From NCBI RefSeq assembly GCF_041261205.1, contig NZ_JBGCCH010000001.1, positions 1 to 64,000 of the forward strand: a stretch of DNA of 64,000 nt. Reading direction: 5' to 3'. The notes beneath the pieces were generated by a model, which saw only the letters and a program-made list of their open reading frames with translations, was not told the origin of the DNA and made no database searches. Position 1 is the stretch's first letter, and each line of letters begins with the position of its first letter. Source of the DNA: Catenulispora sp. MAP5-51. GTDB lineage: Bacteria > Actinomycetota > Actinomycetes > Streptomycetales > Catenulisporaceae. Below are positions 8,979 to 17,528 of this stretch, piece by piece. Position numbers and translations under genes: made by a program.

Positions 8979-11290
8979 TGACCCGCCCCCGGCGCGGGCT
9001 GCTCATTCGGCACAAGCTCCACCTGCTCGTGGCCGTTCCGCTCGTGGGGCTGCTCCTGGCGACCGCGCCGCTCATCGATGACCGGGTGAGCCGTGCTTCG
9101 CAGGCTTCGGATCTGGCCGGCTTGATGACGGCGGCCGACCGGATCGGCGCGCTGGTGCAGGACGTGCAGCAGGAGCGGCTGTTGTCGATCTCCTATCTGG
9201 CCTCGCCGGACGCCGCGCCGAACGCCGTGGTGGTCCAGGAGGCGCTGGTGTCCGGGGCGGCGGCCGATCTGCGCCGGTCCCTGGGCCGCCGGCTCACCCC
9301 GGAGTTGACCGCCGCCCTGGACGGCGTGGACGGCCTCGGCCCGCTGCGCCAGCAGGTGCTGCACCAGACCGTGACGCCGAACCGGCTCAATTCCGCCTAC
9401 GACACCGTGGTCGGCGCCTTGATCGATGCGATCGGCCTGATCCACCCCCGGGACGCCACGGTCGCCGGCAGCGCGGACCAAGCCGCGCTCGACGCGCTGT
9501 TCCGCGCCGATCAGTACCGCGGCACAGCCGGTGCGGCACTGCTGGCCTCGCTCGCGGCGCCGGCCGGCGCCGCGGGGGCGCTCGGCGCGGCCGGCCGCGC
9601 CGAGCAGGCCGAGGCCGTGGAGGTCGACCGGTTCAAGGAACTGGCCACGGCCGACCAGGCGCGGCTGTTCCGCCTGGCCGAGTTCGGCACGGCCTCCGCG
9701 CTCGTCAACGATCTGCAGGGCCAGATCGAGACCGCGCACGGTGCCCCCGCTGATGCCCAGGCCGGGTCCGCCCCGAGCCCGGCTTCGCAGACCCAGACCC
9801 AGACGCAGACACAGACCCAGCCCGCCGACGACCGCAGGGTCCTGGTCGACCGCCTCGCCGACGCCGTCACGGCCCAGTACGGCCTGCGAGTCCTGGTCGA
9901 GGAGAAGATCGCCCACGACATCTCCACCGAGGCCGAGCATGCCGCGCACACCGAGCGGATCGCCGCCCTCGGTTTCGGCGTGGCGGTGGAAGCCCTGGTC
10001 GTCGTGGTCATCTGGCTCAGCATCAGCATCCGTCGGTCGATCTCCGAACCGCTGCGCGGCCTGACCGAGGCCGCGACCGAGGTCGCCGACCTGGCCGACT
10101 CCGAGCTGCGCCGGGTCGCCGACGTCGACGACTCCGGGCCGCGCGCGCCGATGCCGCGCCTGGCGGCGGTCCGCCTCACCAGCCGCGACGAGGTCGGCAC
10201 GCTGGCCGAGGCGTTCAACCGGGTGCAGGCCACCTCGGCGCGGCTGCTGGAGCGGCAGATCCTCAGCCGGCGCAATGTGGCCGTGATGTACGGCAGCATC
10301 GGGCGGCGCACCCTGAACCTGGTGCGCCGGCAGCTGGCGCTCATCGACGAACTCGAAGCCGGGGAGGCGGACGCCGACCGCCTCGACCGGCTGTTCCGGC
10401 TCGACCACGCCGCCTCCAGGCTGCGCCGCAGCGCCCACAGCCTCATCGTGCTGTCCGGCACCCCGTACGAGGACGGAGCCCCCGGCGAGCCGCTGACCTT
10501 GTATGACGCCGTCCGCGCCGCGCAAAGCGACATCGACGACTACCGTCGCGTGGTCCTGACCTCGGTCGTCGAGGACCTCCTGCGGCCCCGCACGGCCGGC
10601 GACGTCGTCCTGGTCCTGGCCGAGCTGCTGGCCAACGCGGTCGCCTTCTCGCCGCCGGACAGCAAGGTCGAGGTCGCGGCCTACAGCATCGGCGGCGACC
10701 GGTGCGTGCGGATCGTGGACCACGGCGTGGGCATGCCCGCGGACCGGATCGAGGAGGAGAACACGCGCCTGGTCTCGCGCGAACGGCTGGACTTGGCGCC
10801 GACCGACCTGCTGGGCCTGTTCGTGGTCGGCCGGCTTGCTCGGCGGCACGGGCTCAGCGTGCGGTTGTCCGAGTCTCCCGGCGGCGGGGTCACGGCGGTC
10901 GTCGTCATTCCCGACCGGCTGTTCGTGGCGGGTACCGAGAAGGGCGGGGCGGAGGGCGGGATCCCACCAGAGGTCGCCGAGGCGATCCGTCGTGCGATGA
11001 CGGCGTGGAGCGGGGAAGGCGTGGGACGACAGCTTCCCGCCCAGAGGGCCGGCGCGTCGGCTCCGGACCCCGACGACGCGCTGCCGGCCTGGCAGCCGTC
11101 CCGGGACCCCGGCGCCGTCCCGTTCCGGCTGGACCGGCGCGTGCCCGGGGCCACCATGGCGCCCCGAACCGGCGGCACGCCCGGCACGCCGTCACCGACA
11201 CCGGACCCGGAGGCGGTTCGCGCCGAGATCGAGGCCTTCGAAGCGGGAGAGGCGCGCGCCGCTGCGGAGACGAGCGTGGAGAAGCAATGA
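8978..11290 (+). CDS. Nitrate-sensor-type histidine kinase (conservon CvnA-like)
   Basis: A 770-aa sensor kinase. The first membrane helix (about residues 15-32) leads into a NIT-type extracytoplasmic helical domain (about 45-325) with the characteristic QQERLLSISYLA. A second helix (about 335-350) and HAMP-like region follow, then a dimerisation segment RLFRLDHAASRLRRSAHSL and an HATPase_c domain (N box ELLANAVAFSPP, G1 box DHGVGMP, GLFVVGRLARRHGL). A QTQTQTQTQTQ tract interrupts the sensor domain near residue 270. This architecture matches the CvnA kinases of Streptomyces conservons, which work with roadblock, DUF742 and GTPase partners and have no cognate response regulator. The ATG at 8978 overlaps the upstream stop, and the stop overlaps the roadblock start. 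Confidence 0.9.
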   Translation: MTRPRRGLLIRHKLHLLVAVPLVGLLLATAPLIDDRVSRASQASDLAGLMTAADRIGALVQDVQQERLLSISYLASPDAAPNAVVVQEALVSGAAADLRRSLGRRLTPELTAALDGVDGLGPLRQQVLHQTVTPNRLNSAYDTVVGALIDAIGLIHPRDATVAGSADQAALDALFRADQYRGTAGAALLASLAAPAGAAGALGAAGRAEQAEAVEVDRFKELATADQARLFRLAEFGTASALVNDLQGQIETAHGAPADAQAGSAPSPASQTQTQTQTQTQPADDRRVLVDRLADAVTAQYGLRVLVEEKIAHDISTEAEHAAHTERIAALGFGVAVEALVVVVIWLSISIRRSISEPLRGLTEAATEVADLADSELRRVADVDDSGPRAPMPRLAAVRLTSRDEVGTLAEAFNRVQATSARLLERQILSRRNVAVMYGSIGRRTLNLVRRQLALIDELEAGEADADRLDRLFRLDHAASRLRRSAHSLIVLSGTPYEDGAPGEPLTLYDAVRAAQSDIDDYRRVVLTSVVEDLLRPRTAGDVVLVLAELLANAVAFSPPDSKVEVAAYSIGGDRCVRIVDHGVGMPADRIEEENTRLVSRERLDLAPTDLLGLFVVGRLARRHGLSVRLSESPGGGVTAVVVIPDRLFVAGTEKGGAEGGIPPEVAEAIRRAMTAWSGEGVGRQLPAQRAGASAPDPDDALPAWQPSRDPGAVPFRLDRRVPGATMAPRTGGTPGTPSPTPDPEAVRAEIEAFEAGEARAAAETSVEKQ

Positions 11291-11772
11291 GCGACACACC
11301 GACAGAACCGACGACACCGACGACACCGACCACACCGACAGCACCGGCCGGGGCCGAACTCAGCCGGCAGGCGCAGGACTTCTCCTGGACGGTGGACGCC
11401 TTCGTCCGGCAGACCGACGGCGTCACCGACGCGATCGTGGTCTCCGCGGACGGGCTGCCGATCGCGGCGTCCGAAACCCGCGGCCCGGACGCGGCCGACC
11501 GGCTCTCGGCCATCGTCTCGGGGCTGGCGAGCCTGGCCGGCGCGGTGACCACCACCGAGGACCTGGGCCCGCTGAACAAGATCATCCTGGATCTGGCCGA
11601 CGGCTATCTCCTGGTGGCGGCGATCGGACACCGGGCGCTGCTCGGCGTGCGCGCCCTGAAGGAATCCGATCTCGGCACGGTGGCCTTCGAGATGACCGTG
11701 TACGCCCGTCAGGCCGGCGCGCGCCTGACGCCGCCGCTGGTCCGCGAACTGCAGCGGGCCAGGCCGCTGTGA
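11287..11772 (+). CDS. Roadblock/LC7 protein (conservon CvnB-like)
   Basis: A 161-aa protein. After a low-complexity N-terminus rich in TPT repeats (residues about 3-20), the roadblock/LC7 fold begins near residue 27: DFSWTVDAFVRQTDGVTDAI, then VVSADGLPIA and a long conserved helix around LSAIVSGLASLAGAV. In conservons this protein (CvnB) binds the kinase and regulates a small Ras-like GTPase (CvnD). Neither the DUF742 partner (CvnC) nor the GTPase is encoded next door. Start and stop overlap both neighbours (ATGA at 11287-11290, GTGA at 11769-11772). Confidence 0.9.
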   Translation: MSDTPTEPTTPTTPTTPTAPAGAELSRQAQDFSWTVDAFVRQTDGVTDAIVVSADGLPIAASETRGPDAADRLSAIVSGLASLAGAVTTTEDLGPLNKIILDLADGYLLVAAIGHRALLGVRALKESDLGTVAFEMTVYARQAGARLTPPLVRELQRARPL

Positions 11773-12728
11773 GGTTCGCGGACACCCGCGCCGCGGCTCG
11801 CCCCCGACTTCGGCACCGGCACGGGCACCGGCGGCGGATCAGAGCGCTGGCCGTCCTCGCGGCGCTGGCCTGCGCACCCGGGCTGGCAGCCGGGTGCCGG
11901 GCCTCCGGCCCCCGGTCCGCGGCGGACGTGGGTGTCGGCCAGGTCGATCCGGCGGCCCGCTCGCAGCTGCCGCCGGAGATCCTGGCCCGCGGGCTCGTGA
12001 CGATCGCGACCGACCCCACGTACCCGCCCGACGAGTTCCGCCAGTCCGACGGCACGCTGGTGGGCATGGACGTGGACCTGGCCCGCGCGGTCGGGGCCAA
12101 GCTGGGCGTGCGAGTGCAGTTCACCCAGGTGCAGTTCCGGGACATCCTCGCGGGAGTGCAACAAGGGGAGTACGACATCGGGGTGTCCTCGATCACCGAC
12201 ACCACGCGCCGGGAGGAACTGGGCGACTTCGTCACCTACTTCCAGGCCGGCTCCTCGCTGCTGGTGCGCGGCGGCAACCCGCTGACGCTCTATCCGGACG
12301 ACGAGTCGCTGTGCGGGCACCGGGTCGCAGCCCAGGAGGGCACCGTCGAGGTGGATCCCGTGCTGTCCTCGCGGTCGGCGCAGTGCGTCGCCGACGGCCT
12401 GCGCCCGATCACCACGGTCGTGGTGGCCGCCGAGGCCGACTCCCGGGCCGCGGTGCTCAGCGGCCGTGCCGACGCGATGTTCGAGGACGCCCCGATCGCC
12501 TCGTACGAGACGGCGCACTCCGGCGGCCAGTTGCAGACCGCCGGCGACCAGATCGACAAGGCTCCCTACGGTTTCGCGCTGGCCAAGGAGGACAAGCCGA
12601 TGGACGACGCCATCCTGCGCGCGATGCAGGACCTCATCGACGACGGCGAGTACGCGGCCATCCTGTCCCACTGGGGCCTGACCGCCGGCAGGGTCCCGGC
12701 CGCGACGCTGGACGGAGCGATCAATTGA
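11769..12728 (+). CDS. Polar amino-acid ABC-type substrate-binding lipoprotein
   Basis: A 319-aa extracellular solute-binding protein family 3 member. A basic N-terminus and hydrophobic helix end in a lipobox LAAGC, so it is probably anchored to the outer membrane face by diacylglycerol. The binding fold begins at LVTIATDPTYPPDEF and contains LVGMDVDLARAVGAKLGV and YDIGVSSITDTTRREE, typical of glutamine/arginine-type binders. No permease or ATPase gene accompanies it. Its GTG start overlaps the roadblock stop, making it the last gene of the operon. It may therefore present a ligand to the kinase instead of, or as well as, feeding a distant transporter. That sensing role is inference. Confidence 0.88.
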   Translation: MRFADTRAAARPRLRHRHGHRRRIRALAVLAALACAPGLAAGCRASGPRSAADVGVGQVDPAARSQLPPEILARGLVTIATDPTYPPDEFRQSDGTLVGMDVDLARAVGAKLGVRVQFTQVQFRDILAGVQQGEYDIGVSSITDTTRREELGDFVTYFQAGSSLLVRGGNPLTLYPDDESLCGHRVAAQEGTVEVDPVLSSRSAQCVADGLRPITTVVVAAEADSRAAVLSGRADAMFEDAPIASYETAHSGGQLQTAGDQIDKAPYGFALAKEDKPMDDAILRAMQDLIDDGEYAAILSHWGLTAGRVPAATLDGAIN

Positions 12729-12813
12729 CGTCCGTTCATCCCTTCGCAACTTCGCGCGCGAGTACCATGACCGACAAACGGACCACGAGATATGCCCGGT
12801 GGGGAGGTATGCG

Positions 12814-13563
12814 ATGAGCTCAAGGAACCGCAACACCCAGCCGGGACCGGAACACACCGCGGCGAACAGTGAGGCGCTCGCGGCGTATGTCCTCAACGCC
12901 TTGGAGCCCGAGCAGCAGGCCGCGATGCAGCAGCACCTCCAGGACTGCGACATCTGTTACCTGGAGTACACGAGTCTGGGTGTACTGCCCGGTCTGCTGG
13001 ACTCGCTCTCGCCGGAGGACATCAGGGAACTGACGGCGACGGTCACACGGCGTGCCGGGGCGCAGGCCGGGCAGCCCGCGAGCGTGACCGGCGCCCGCCC
13101 CGATCGCTCGGCACGGCCGGCGCGGTCGTGGTCCCGCCGACGGCGCGCACTGCTGGCCGGCGGCGCGTTCTCGGCCGCGATGGTCGCCACCGGCTTCGCC
13201 CCCGCCTACGCGGACAGCACACCGCCGGCCGCGCACCCCGGCGAGACGGCGAAGCCGGCGCCGGACCCGTCGGCGGCACCGGACGCGGCAGCGGCGGCGG
13301 TGGTGCTGACTGTGTCGGCGCAGAGCCTGCCCGAGGACCTGACCGCCCTGGACGTGGAACTCCGCTCACCCCGGGCGCTCCGCGAGTGTGTGTTGGAAGT
13401 GACGACGGACGACGGCGCGCGCATCGAAGCCTGCCGCTGGTCCGGTACGCCGAGCACCCGCGTGGTGTTCAGCGGCGACATCCCGCTGGCGGCCGCGCGG
13501 CTGCGGGCGGTGGCCGTTTTCACCGGGGACGGCACGGTTCTGGCGCGGCACGAGCTTCCTTAG
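12814..13563 (+). CDS. Zinc-finger anti-sigma factor
   Basis: A 249-aa membrane-associated anti-sigma factor. The N-terminal ZAS/zf-HC2 domain holds the H-x3-C-x2-C signature in HLQDCDICYLEY (residues about 38-49), the part that clamps ECF sigma factors in the cytoplasm. A basic stretch SWSRRRRALLAGGAFSAAMV marks one membrane helix near residue 110-130, followed by an Ala/Pro-rich linker and a small extracytoplasmic beta domain resembling RskA-type sensors. The ATG at 12814 is chosen for the upstream GGGGAGG at a 6-nt spacing. The only ECF gene in the window is at 6756, and this is its most likely partner although they are not adjacent. Confidence 0.85.
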   Translation: MSSRNRNTQPGPEHTAANSEALAAYVLNALEPEQQAAMQQHLQDCDICYLEYTSLGVLPGLLDSLSPEDIRELTATVTRRAGAQAGQPASVTGARPDRSARPARSWSRRRRALLAGGAFSAAMVATGFAPAYADSTPPAAHPGETAKPAPDPSAAPDAAAAAVVLTVSAQSLPEDLTALDVELRSPRALRECVLEVTTDDGARIEACRWSGTPSTRVVFSGDIPLAAARLRAVAVFTGDGTVLARHELP

Positions 13564-13669
13564 TAGGACCCTGATAGCGAACACCAGAGTCATGGTCACC
13601 TGGTGTATCGCCTGGCACACTACGGACACCGTCACACGTCAACTCCGAGCCCTTCGGTGAGGTGTCTTC

Positions 13670-15994
13670 ATGGCTGACCACGGCAGTTCGCAGCGGCAGG
13701 ACACAGCCGAGCCCGATGCCGGCTTGCGGCGGCGGCGCTTCCTCGGCTTCCTGGTCGCCGCGCCGACGCTGGCCGTGGCGGTCGACTGGGCTCAGCCGGC
13801 CCCCGCCGGGGCGGCCGTGGTGACCCTGCCGCAGCCGGAGGACCTGTTCGATCTGGGCGACATGCAGAACCTGGCCGCGGCTCCGACCTCCGGCCTGATC
13901 TCGGTGCGGCTCGACGCGGACGGGACCGCTTTCTTCGCCGTGCCCCGGGCCGAGGTCGGGCAGGGGATGACCACGGCCGTCGCGATGATGGTGTCCGAGG
14001 AGCTGGACCTGCCGCTGGACCGGATCGTGGTCGGGCTGGCCGACGCGCGGCCCGAGCTGCTGATGAACCAGCTCACCGGCGGCTCGAACTCCATGCGGAG
14101 CATGTACCTCCCGGTGCGTACCGCCGCCGCGATCGCCCGGCAGCGGCTCGTCGACACCGCCGCGGCCCAGTGGAATGTCCCGGCGGCCGACGTGAGCACC
14201 GCCGCGGGCGTGGTCAGCGGGCCCGGCGGGCTCAGCGCGACCTATGGTTCGCTGGCCACGGCGGCGGCCGCCGACCAGACGGTCGCCGTGACCGCCTCGC
14301 TCAAGTCCCCGGCGCAGTTCGGGGTGCTCGGTACGCCGCGGGGCCGCATCGACGCGCGGGACATCGTGACCGGCCGCAAGCAGTTCGCGATGGACGTCAC
14401 GGTGCCCGGTGCGCTGCCCACGATGGTCGCGCGCCCGCCGACGATCAACGGCACGGTCGTGGCGATCAACAACCTGTCCGCGGTCCTGGCCATGCCGGGC
14501 GTCACCGACGCCGTCGCGATCAGCCACGGCGTCGCCATCCGGGCTCAGACGTTCGGGCAGTGCATCGACGCGATCCAGGTCGTCGACGTGACGTGGGGCC
14601 CGGGCACCGTGGACGGCGAGTCGGACGCGACGGTGCTGGAGAAGCTGCGGGCCGCGCAGCTGCCGATGATCGTGCCCCCGCTGTTGAGCCAGACCGTCGA
14701 CGCCGAGTTCGTGTTCGCCTTCGCCAGCAACGCCCCGCTGGAACCGGACTGCGCGATCGCCGATGTGCGCGGCGACCGTGCGGAGATCTGGGCCAGTCTG
14801 AAGGTGCCGATCGTCGCGCAGTCCGAGATCGCCGCACAGCTCGGTCTGCCGGTCGAGGCGGTGACCGTGCACGTCACGCAGGGCGGTGGCTCGTTCGGGC
14901 GGCACCTGTTCCACGACGTCGCCGCCGAGGCTGCCCAGGCCTCGCAGAAGATGGGCAAGGCGGTCAAGCTCTCCTGGTCCCGGACCGATTCCTTCCGGCA
15001 GGGCCGGGTGCATCCGATGTGCACATCGCGGGTGCGGATGAACTACCTGCTCGGCAACGTCCTGAGCTATGAGCAGCGGCACACCGGTGTGCAGACGGAC
15101 TTCGGGCACGGACTCGGCGAGATGATCACCGCGACCGCCGCGAGTCTGCCCGTGGCCGGGAACCTGACCTTCGCCGAGACGATCTTCGAGCTGACGCAGA
15201 GCTCTCCGTACGACTTCGGCGTCACCACCCAGCTGCTCAACGAGATCCCGGTGGAGTTCAACACCGGCAGCATGCGCAACATCTACTCGCCGAACGTCGT
15301 GTGCGCGCAGGAGTTGACGGTCGACCGGGTCGCCGCCCGGATGGGTCAGGACCCTGTGACGTTCCGGCGGGGATTCCTGCGCGACCAGAAGGTGCTCGCC
15401 GTGCTGGACAAGGCCGCGGACCTCGGCCAGTGGGGCAGGCCGATGCCGGCCGGCACCGCGCAGGGCATCGCCGTGCACACGGAGTACCGCGCCGCGATCG
15501 CCGTACTCGTGGAGATCGACTGCACGCCCGCGACCGTCGATCGGCCGATTCAGGACGGCGTGGGCGGGCCGCGCGTGACCAAGGCGCTGATCGTCGTCGA
15601 CCCGGGCTTGTGCATCAACCCGACAGGACTGGAAGCGCAGATGATCGGCGGCATGCAGGACGGCATCGCGCTGGCTCTGACCTCGAGTCTGCACGTCCAG
15701 AACGGGATCCCGCTGGAGGGCAGCTGGGACAACTACTTCTACACGCGCGAGTGGAACACGCCACCGGATCTGCAGGTGGTCATCATGCCGAACACCAGCG
15801 ACACCCCGAGCGGCGCGGGAGAACTCGGCGTCGCGCCGGCGTTCGCGGCCGTCGCGTGCGCGTACGCCAGGGCCACCGGCACGATGCCGACCTACTTCCC
15901 GATCAACCACAACGCGCCGCTGGGGTTCACCCCGCTTCCTCTGGAACCGTCCACGCCGCAGTCGCCCACCGACGGCCTGGCGCATACCTTCTGA
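13670..15994 (+). CDS. Tat-exported molybdopterin hydroxylase large subunit (IorB-like)
   Basis: A 774-aa member of the xanthine dehydrogenase/isoquinoline 1-oxidoreductase beta family, which hydroxylates aromatic N-heterocycles or oxidises aldehydes with a Mo-cytosine or Mo-pterin dinucleotide cofactor. A Tat signal (RRRRFLGFLVAAP) lies at residues about 20-45. The body holds the cofactor loops AEVGQGMTTAVA, GGGSFGRHLFHDVAAEAA and, near the C-terminus, SGAGELGVAPAFAAVA, whose glutamate is the expected catalytic base. GAGG at 13659-13662 precedes the ATG. It forms a unit with the 2Fe-2S subunit 52 bp downstream (large before small, the reverse of iorAB). A medium FAD subunit is absent, consistent with the IorAB type, which donates electrons to cytochromes. 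Confidence 0.9.
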   Translation: MADHGSSQRQDTAEPDAGLRRRRFLGFLVAAPTLAVAVDWAQPAPAGAAVVTLPQPEDLFDLGDMQNLAAAPTSGLISVRLDADGTAFFAVPRAEVGQGMTTAVAMMVSEELDLPLDRIVVGLADARPELLMNQLTGGSNSMRSMYLPVRTAAAIARQRLVDTAAAQWNVPAADVSTAAGVVSGPGGLSATYGSLATAAAADQTVAVTASLKSPAQFGVLGTPRGRIDARDIVTGRKQFAMDVTVPGALPTMVARPPTINGTVVAINNLSAVLAMPGVTDAVAISHGVAIRAQTFGQCIDAIQVVDVTWGPGTVDGESDATVLEKLRAAQLPMIVPPLLSQTVDAEFVFAFASNAPLEPDCAIADVRGDRAEIWASLKVPIVAQSEIAAQLGLPVEAVTVHVTQGGGSFGRHLFHDVAAEAAQASQKMGKAVKLSWSRTDSFRQGRVHPMCTSRVRMNYLLGNVLSYEQRHTGVQTDFGHGLGEMITATAASLPVAGNLTFAETIFELTQSSPYDFGVTTQLLNEIPVEFNTGSMRNIYSPNVVCAQELTVDRVAARMGQDPVTFRRGFLRDQKVLAVLDKAADLGQWGRPMPAGTAQGIAVHTEYRAAIAVLVEIDCTPATVDRPIQDGVGGPRVTKALIVVDPGLCINPTGLEAQMIGGMQDGIALALTSSLHVQNGIPLEGSWDNYFYTREWNTPPDLQVVIMPNTSDTPSGAGELGVAPAFAAVACAYARATGTMPTYFPINHNAPLGFTPLPLEPSTPQSPTDGLAHTF

Positions 15995-16046
15995 CCCGCG
16001 CTTCCCGACCCCGCGCTTCCCGACTCACGCTCTCTGAGGGAAAACG

Positions 16047-16523
16047 ATGACCACACACACTTTCGTGCTCAACGGCGAGCAGGTCAGCGTCGAGGCCGAG
16101 GACGGCGTCCGGCTGTTGTGGGTGCTGCGCGACCTGCTCGGCGTGACCGGGCCGAAGTACGGCTGCGCGCTGGACGTCTGCAAAGCCTGCACCAGCCACA
16201 TCAACGGCAAGGCGTTCAACCCGTGTTCGGTCCCGGTCGCGGACATCGCGCCGACCGACGAGATCACCACCATCGAGGGCCTGGCGGCCAGTGTCGGCGC
16301 CGATCTGCACCCGATGCAGCAGGCGTGGCTGGACCACGACGTGGCCCAGTGCGGGTACTGCCAGCCCGGCCAGATCATGGCCGCGGTCGCGCTGGTCGAG
16401 CTGGTGCGCTCGCAGGGCCGGGCGGTCACCGAGGCCGATCTGGACTCGCTGCGCAACATCTGCCGCTGCGGCACGTACTCGCGGATCCGGCAGGCGATCG
16501 TCGAGGGTGCTCAGAAGATGTGA
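16047..16523 (+). CDS. 2Fe-2S subunit of the molybdenum hydroxylase (IorA-like)
   Basis: A 158-aa iron-sulfur protein with two [2Fe-2S] clusters. The first is the plant-ferredoxin-type C-x4-C-x2-C-x11-C set within CALDVCKACTSHINGKAFN plus the next cysteine. The second is the C-x2-C (CGYCQPGQIM) and C-x-C (NICRCGTY) set in the helical domain. All eight cysteines are present. It carries electrons from the Mo subunit encoded just upstream. It has no signal peptide, so it would have to be exported with the Tat-bearing large subunit as a folded complex. AGGG precedes the ATG. Confidence 0.92.
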   Translation: MTTHTFVLNGEQVSVEAEDGVRLLWVLRDLLGVTGPKYGCALDVCKACTSHINGKAFNPCSVPVADIAPTDEITTIEGLAASVGADLHPMQQAWLDHDVAQCGYCQPGQIMAAVALVELVRSQGRAVTEADLDSLRNICRCGTYSRIRQAIVEGAQKM

Positions 16524-16571
16524 GTGAGGACCCGCTCGTCGCGCCGTCGGGCGGGCACCGGCTGGTGAAAC

Positions 16572-17297
16572 TCAGTCCAGGAAGCCGCGCAGCAGCATGG
16601 CGGTGCCGTCCAGGTGTTCCAGCATCGCGCGGCGCGCCCCTTCGGGATCGCCGCTGAGGACGGCGGTGGTGATGCGTTCGTGCTGGTGTGCGGCGTGCCG
16701 GAGGTTCACCGGCATCATGGGGATCGACTCCAGCAGGTCGTTGCTCCGCAGCCGGGCGTCGGCGACCGCGGCGGCCAGCTGCGGCGAGCCGGACAGCTCG
16801 GCGATGGCCAGGTGGTAGCGCGTGTCGGCGATGCGGTACGCGGCGATGTCCGCCGATTCGGCCGCCTTCATCCGATCCACCAGCAGGGCCCGCATCTCGG
16901 CGTCCAGGGTCCGGGCCGCGGCCGCCTCGGCGGCACCGCCCTCCACGGCGCGCCGGAACACCAGCGTGTCCTCGAGCCCGTTCGGCAACCGGTCCACGGC
17001 CTCGCGCAGATGCCCGTGCGGTGCCGGGGTCCGGAGCACGTAGGCGCCCCCGGCGCGGCCCCGCCGGCTCTCGACGATGCCCTCGGCCGACAGCACCTTC
17101 AACGCCTCGCGCACCGTGTCCCGGCTGACGTTCAGCAACTCGGCCAGCTCCCGCTCCGGGGGCAGCCGGTCCCCGATCGGCACCTCGCCGAGCTTGATCG
17201 CCCGCAGGATCCGCTCGATCGTGTCCTCGAACGCGTTGCCCGTCCGCACCGGCTGGAACAGCGAGTAGCCCTGGACGTCAGCCACCGTCGAGACCAT
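16572..17297 (-). CDS. FadR-type (GntR/FCD) transcriptional regulator
   Basis: A 241-aa regulator with an N-terminal winged helix (residues about 20-85: GDRLPPERELAELLNVSRDT then VREALKVLSAEGIVE) and an all-helical FCD ligand domain (about 100-235) with the metal/ligand-binding pattern RYHLAIAELSG and HQHERITTAVLSGD. The ATG at 17297 is preferred over an upstream in-frame codon at 17462 because GAGGGG lies just upstream and the longer form would read through the operator region. It is divergent from the permease-glnA operon, whose 231-bp upstream region carries a palindrome suited to this family (17471-17486). By analogy it represses amine catabolism and is relieved by a pathway intermediate. 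Confidence 0.9.
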   Translation of the reverse strand: MVSTVADVQGYSLFQPVRTGNAFEDTIERILRAIKLGEVPIGDRLPPERELAELLNVSRDTVREALKVLSAEGIVESRRGRAGGAYVLRTPAPHGHLREAVDRLPNGLEDTLVFRRAVEGGAAEAAAARTLDAEMRALLVDRMKAAESADIAAYRIADTRYHLAIAELSGSPQLAAAVADARLRSNDLLESIPMMPVNLRHAAHQHERITTAVLSGDPEGARRAMLEHLDGTAMLLRGFLD

Positions 17298-17470
17298 CGC
17301 CCCTCGTGAGTTCTTTCGAAGGCCTGATACCCGGCCATTATTGCTGCTTCGCCGTGCGCGTGTCCATGCCGCTCGCCGACTTCCCCAGACAGCACTGCCC
17401 GATCCGACTGATCTGGCTGAATGCTTGACACGGCGAAACGCCAGCCCCACACTTGCGGGCACCGCAATGG

Positions 17471-17486
17471 ATGGTTAGCCAACCAT
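17471..17486. promoter_or_regulatory. Probable FadR/GntR operator palindrome
   Basis: ATGGTT-AGCC-AACCAT is a perfect 6-bp inverted repeat with a 4-nt spacer. It contains the TGGT...ACCA half-sites common to GntR/FCD regulators and lies 43 nt upstream of the permease GTG. It is the only obvious palindrome in the divergent region. Confidence 0.6.
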
Positions 17487-17528
17487 TAAGAGTCCCGAAA
17501 CTCCCGCCGCGTTTGCCGGAGGTGCTCC

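Noticed and set aside
8901-9820. Short direct repeats that might be taken for a CRISPR-like array
   Set aside because: They are in-frame PQ and QT codon repeats within membrane-protein genes, without spacers or cas genes.
13586-13609. Inverted repeat CACCAG-N12-CTGGTG upstream of the molybdenum hydroxylase
   Set aside because: Short arms and a long spacer could occur by chance, and no cognate regulator is adjacent.
13520-15985. 821-codon minus-strand frame opposite the molybdenum hydroxylase
   Set aside because: No recognisable domains and the complementary frame encodes a complete enzyme with all motifs.
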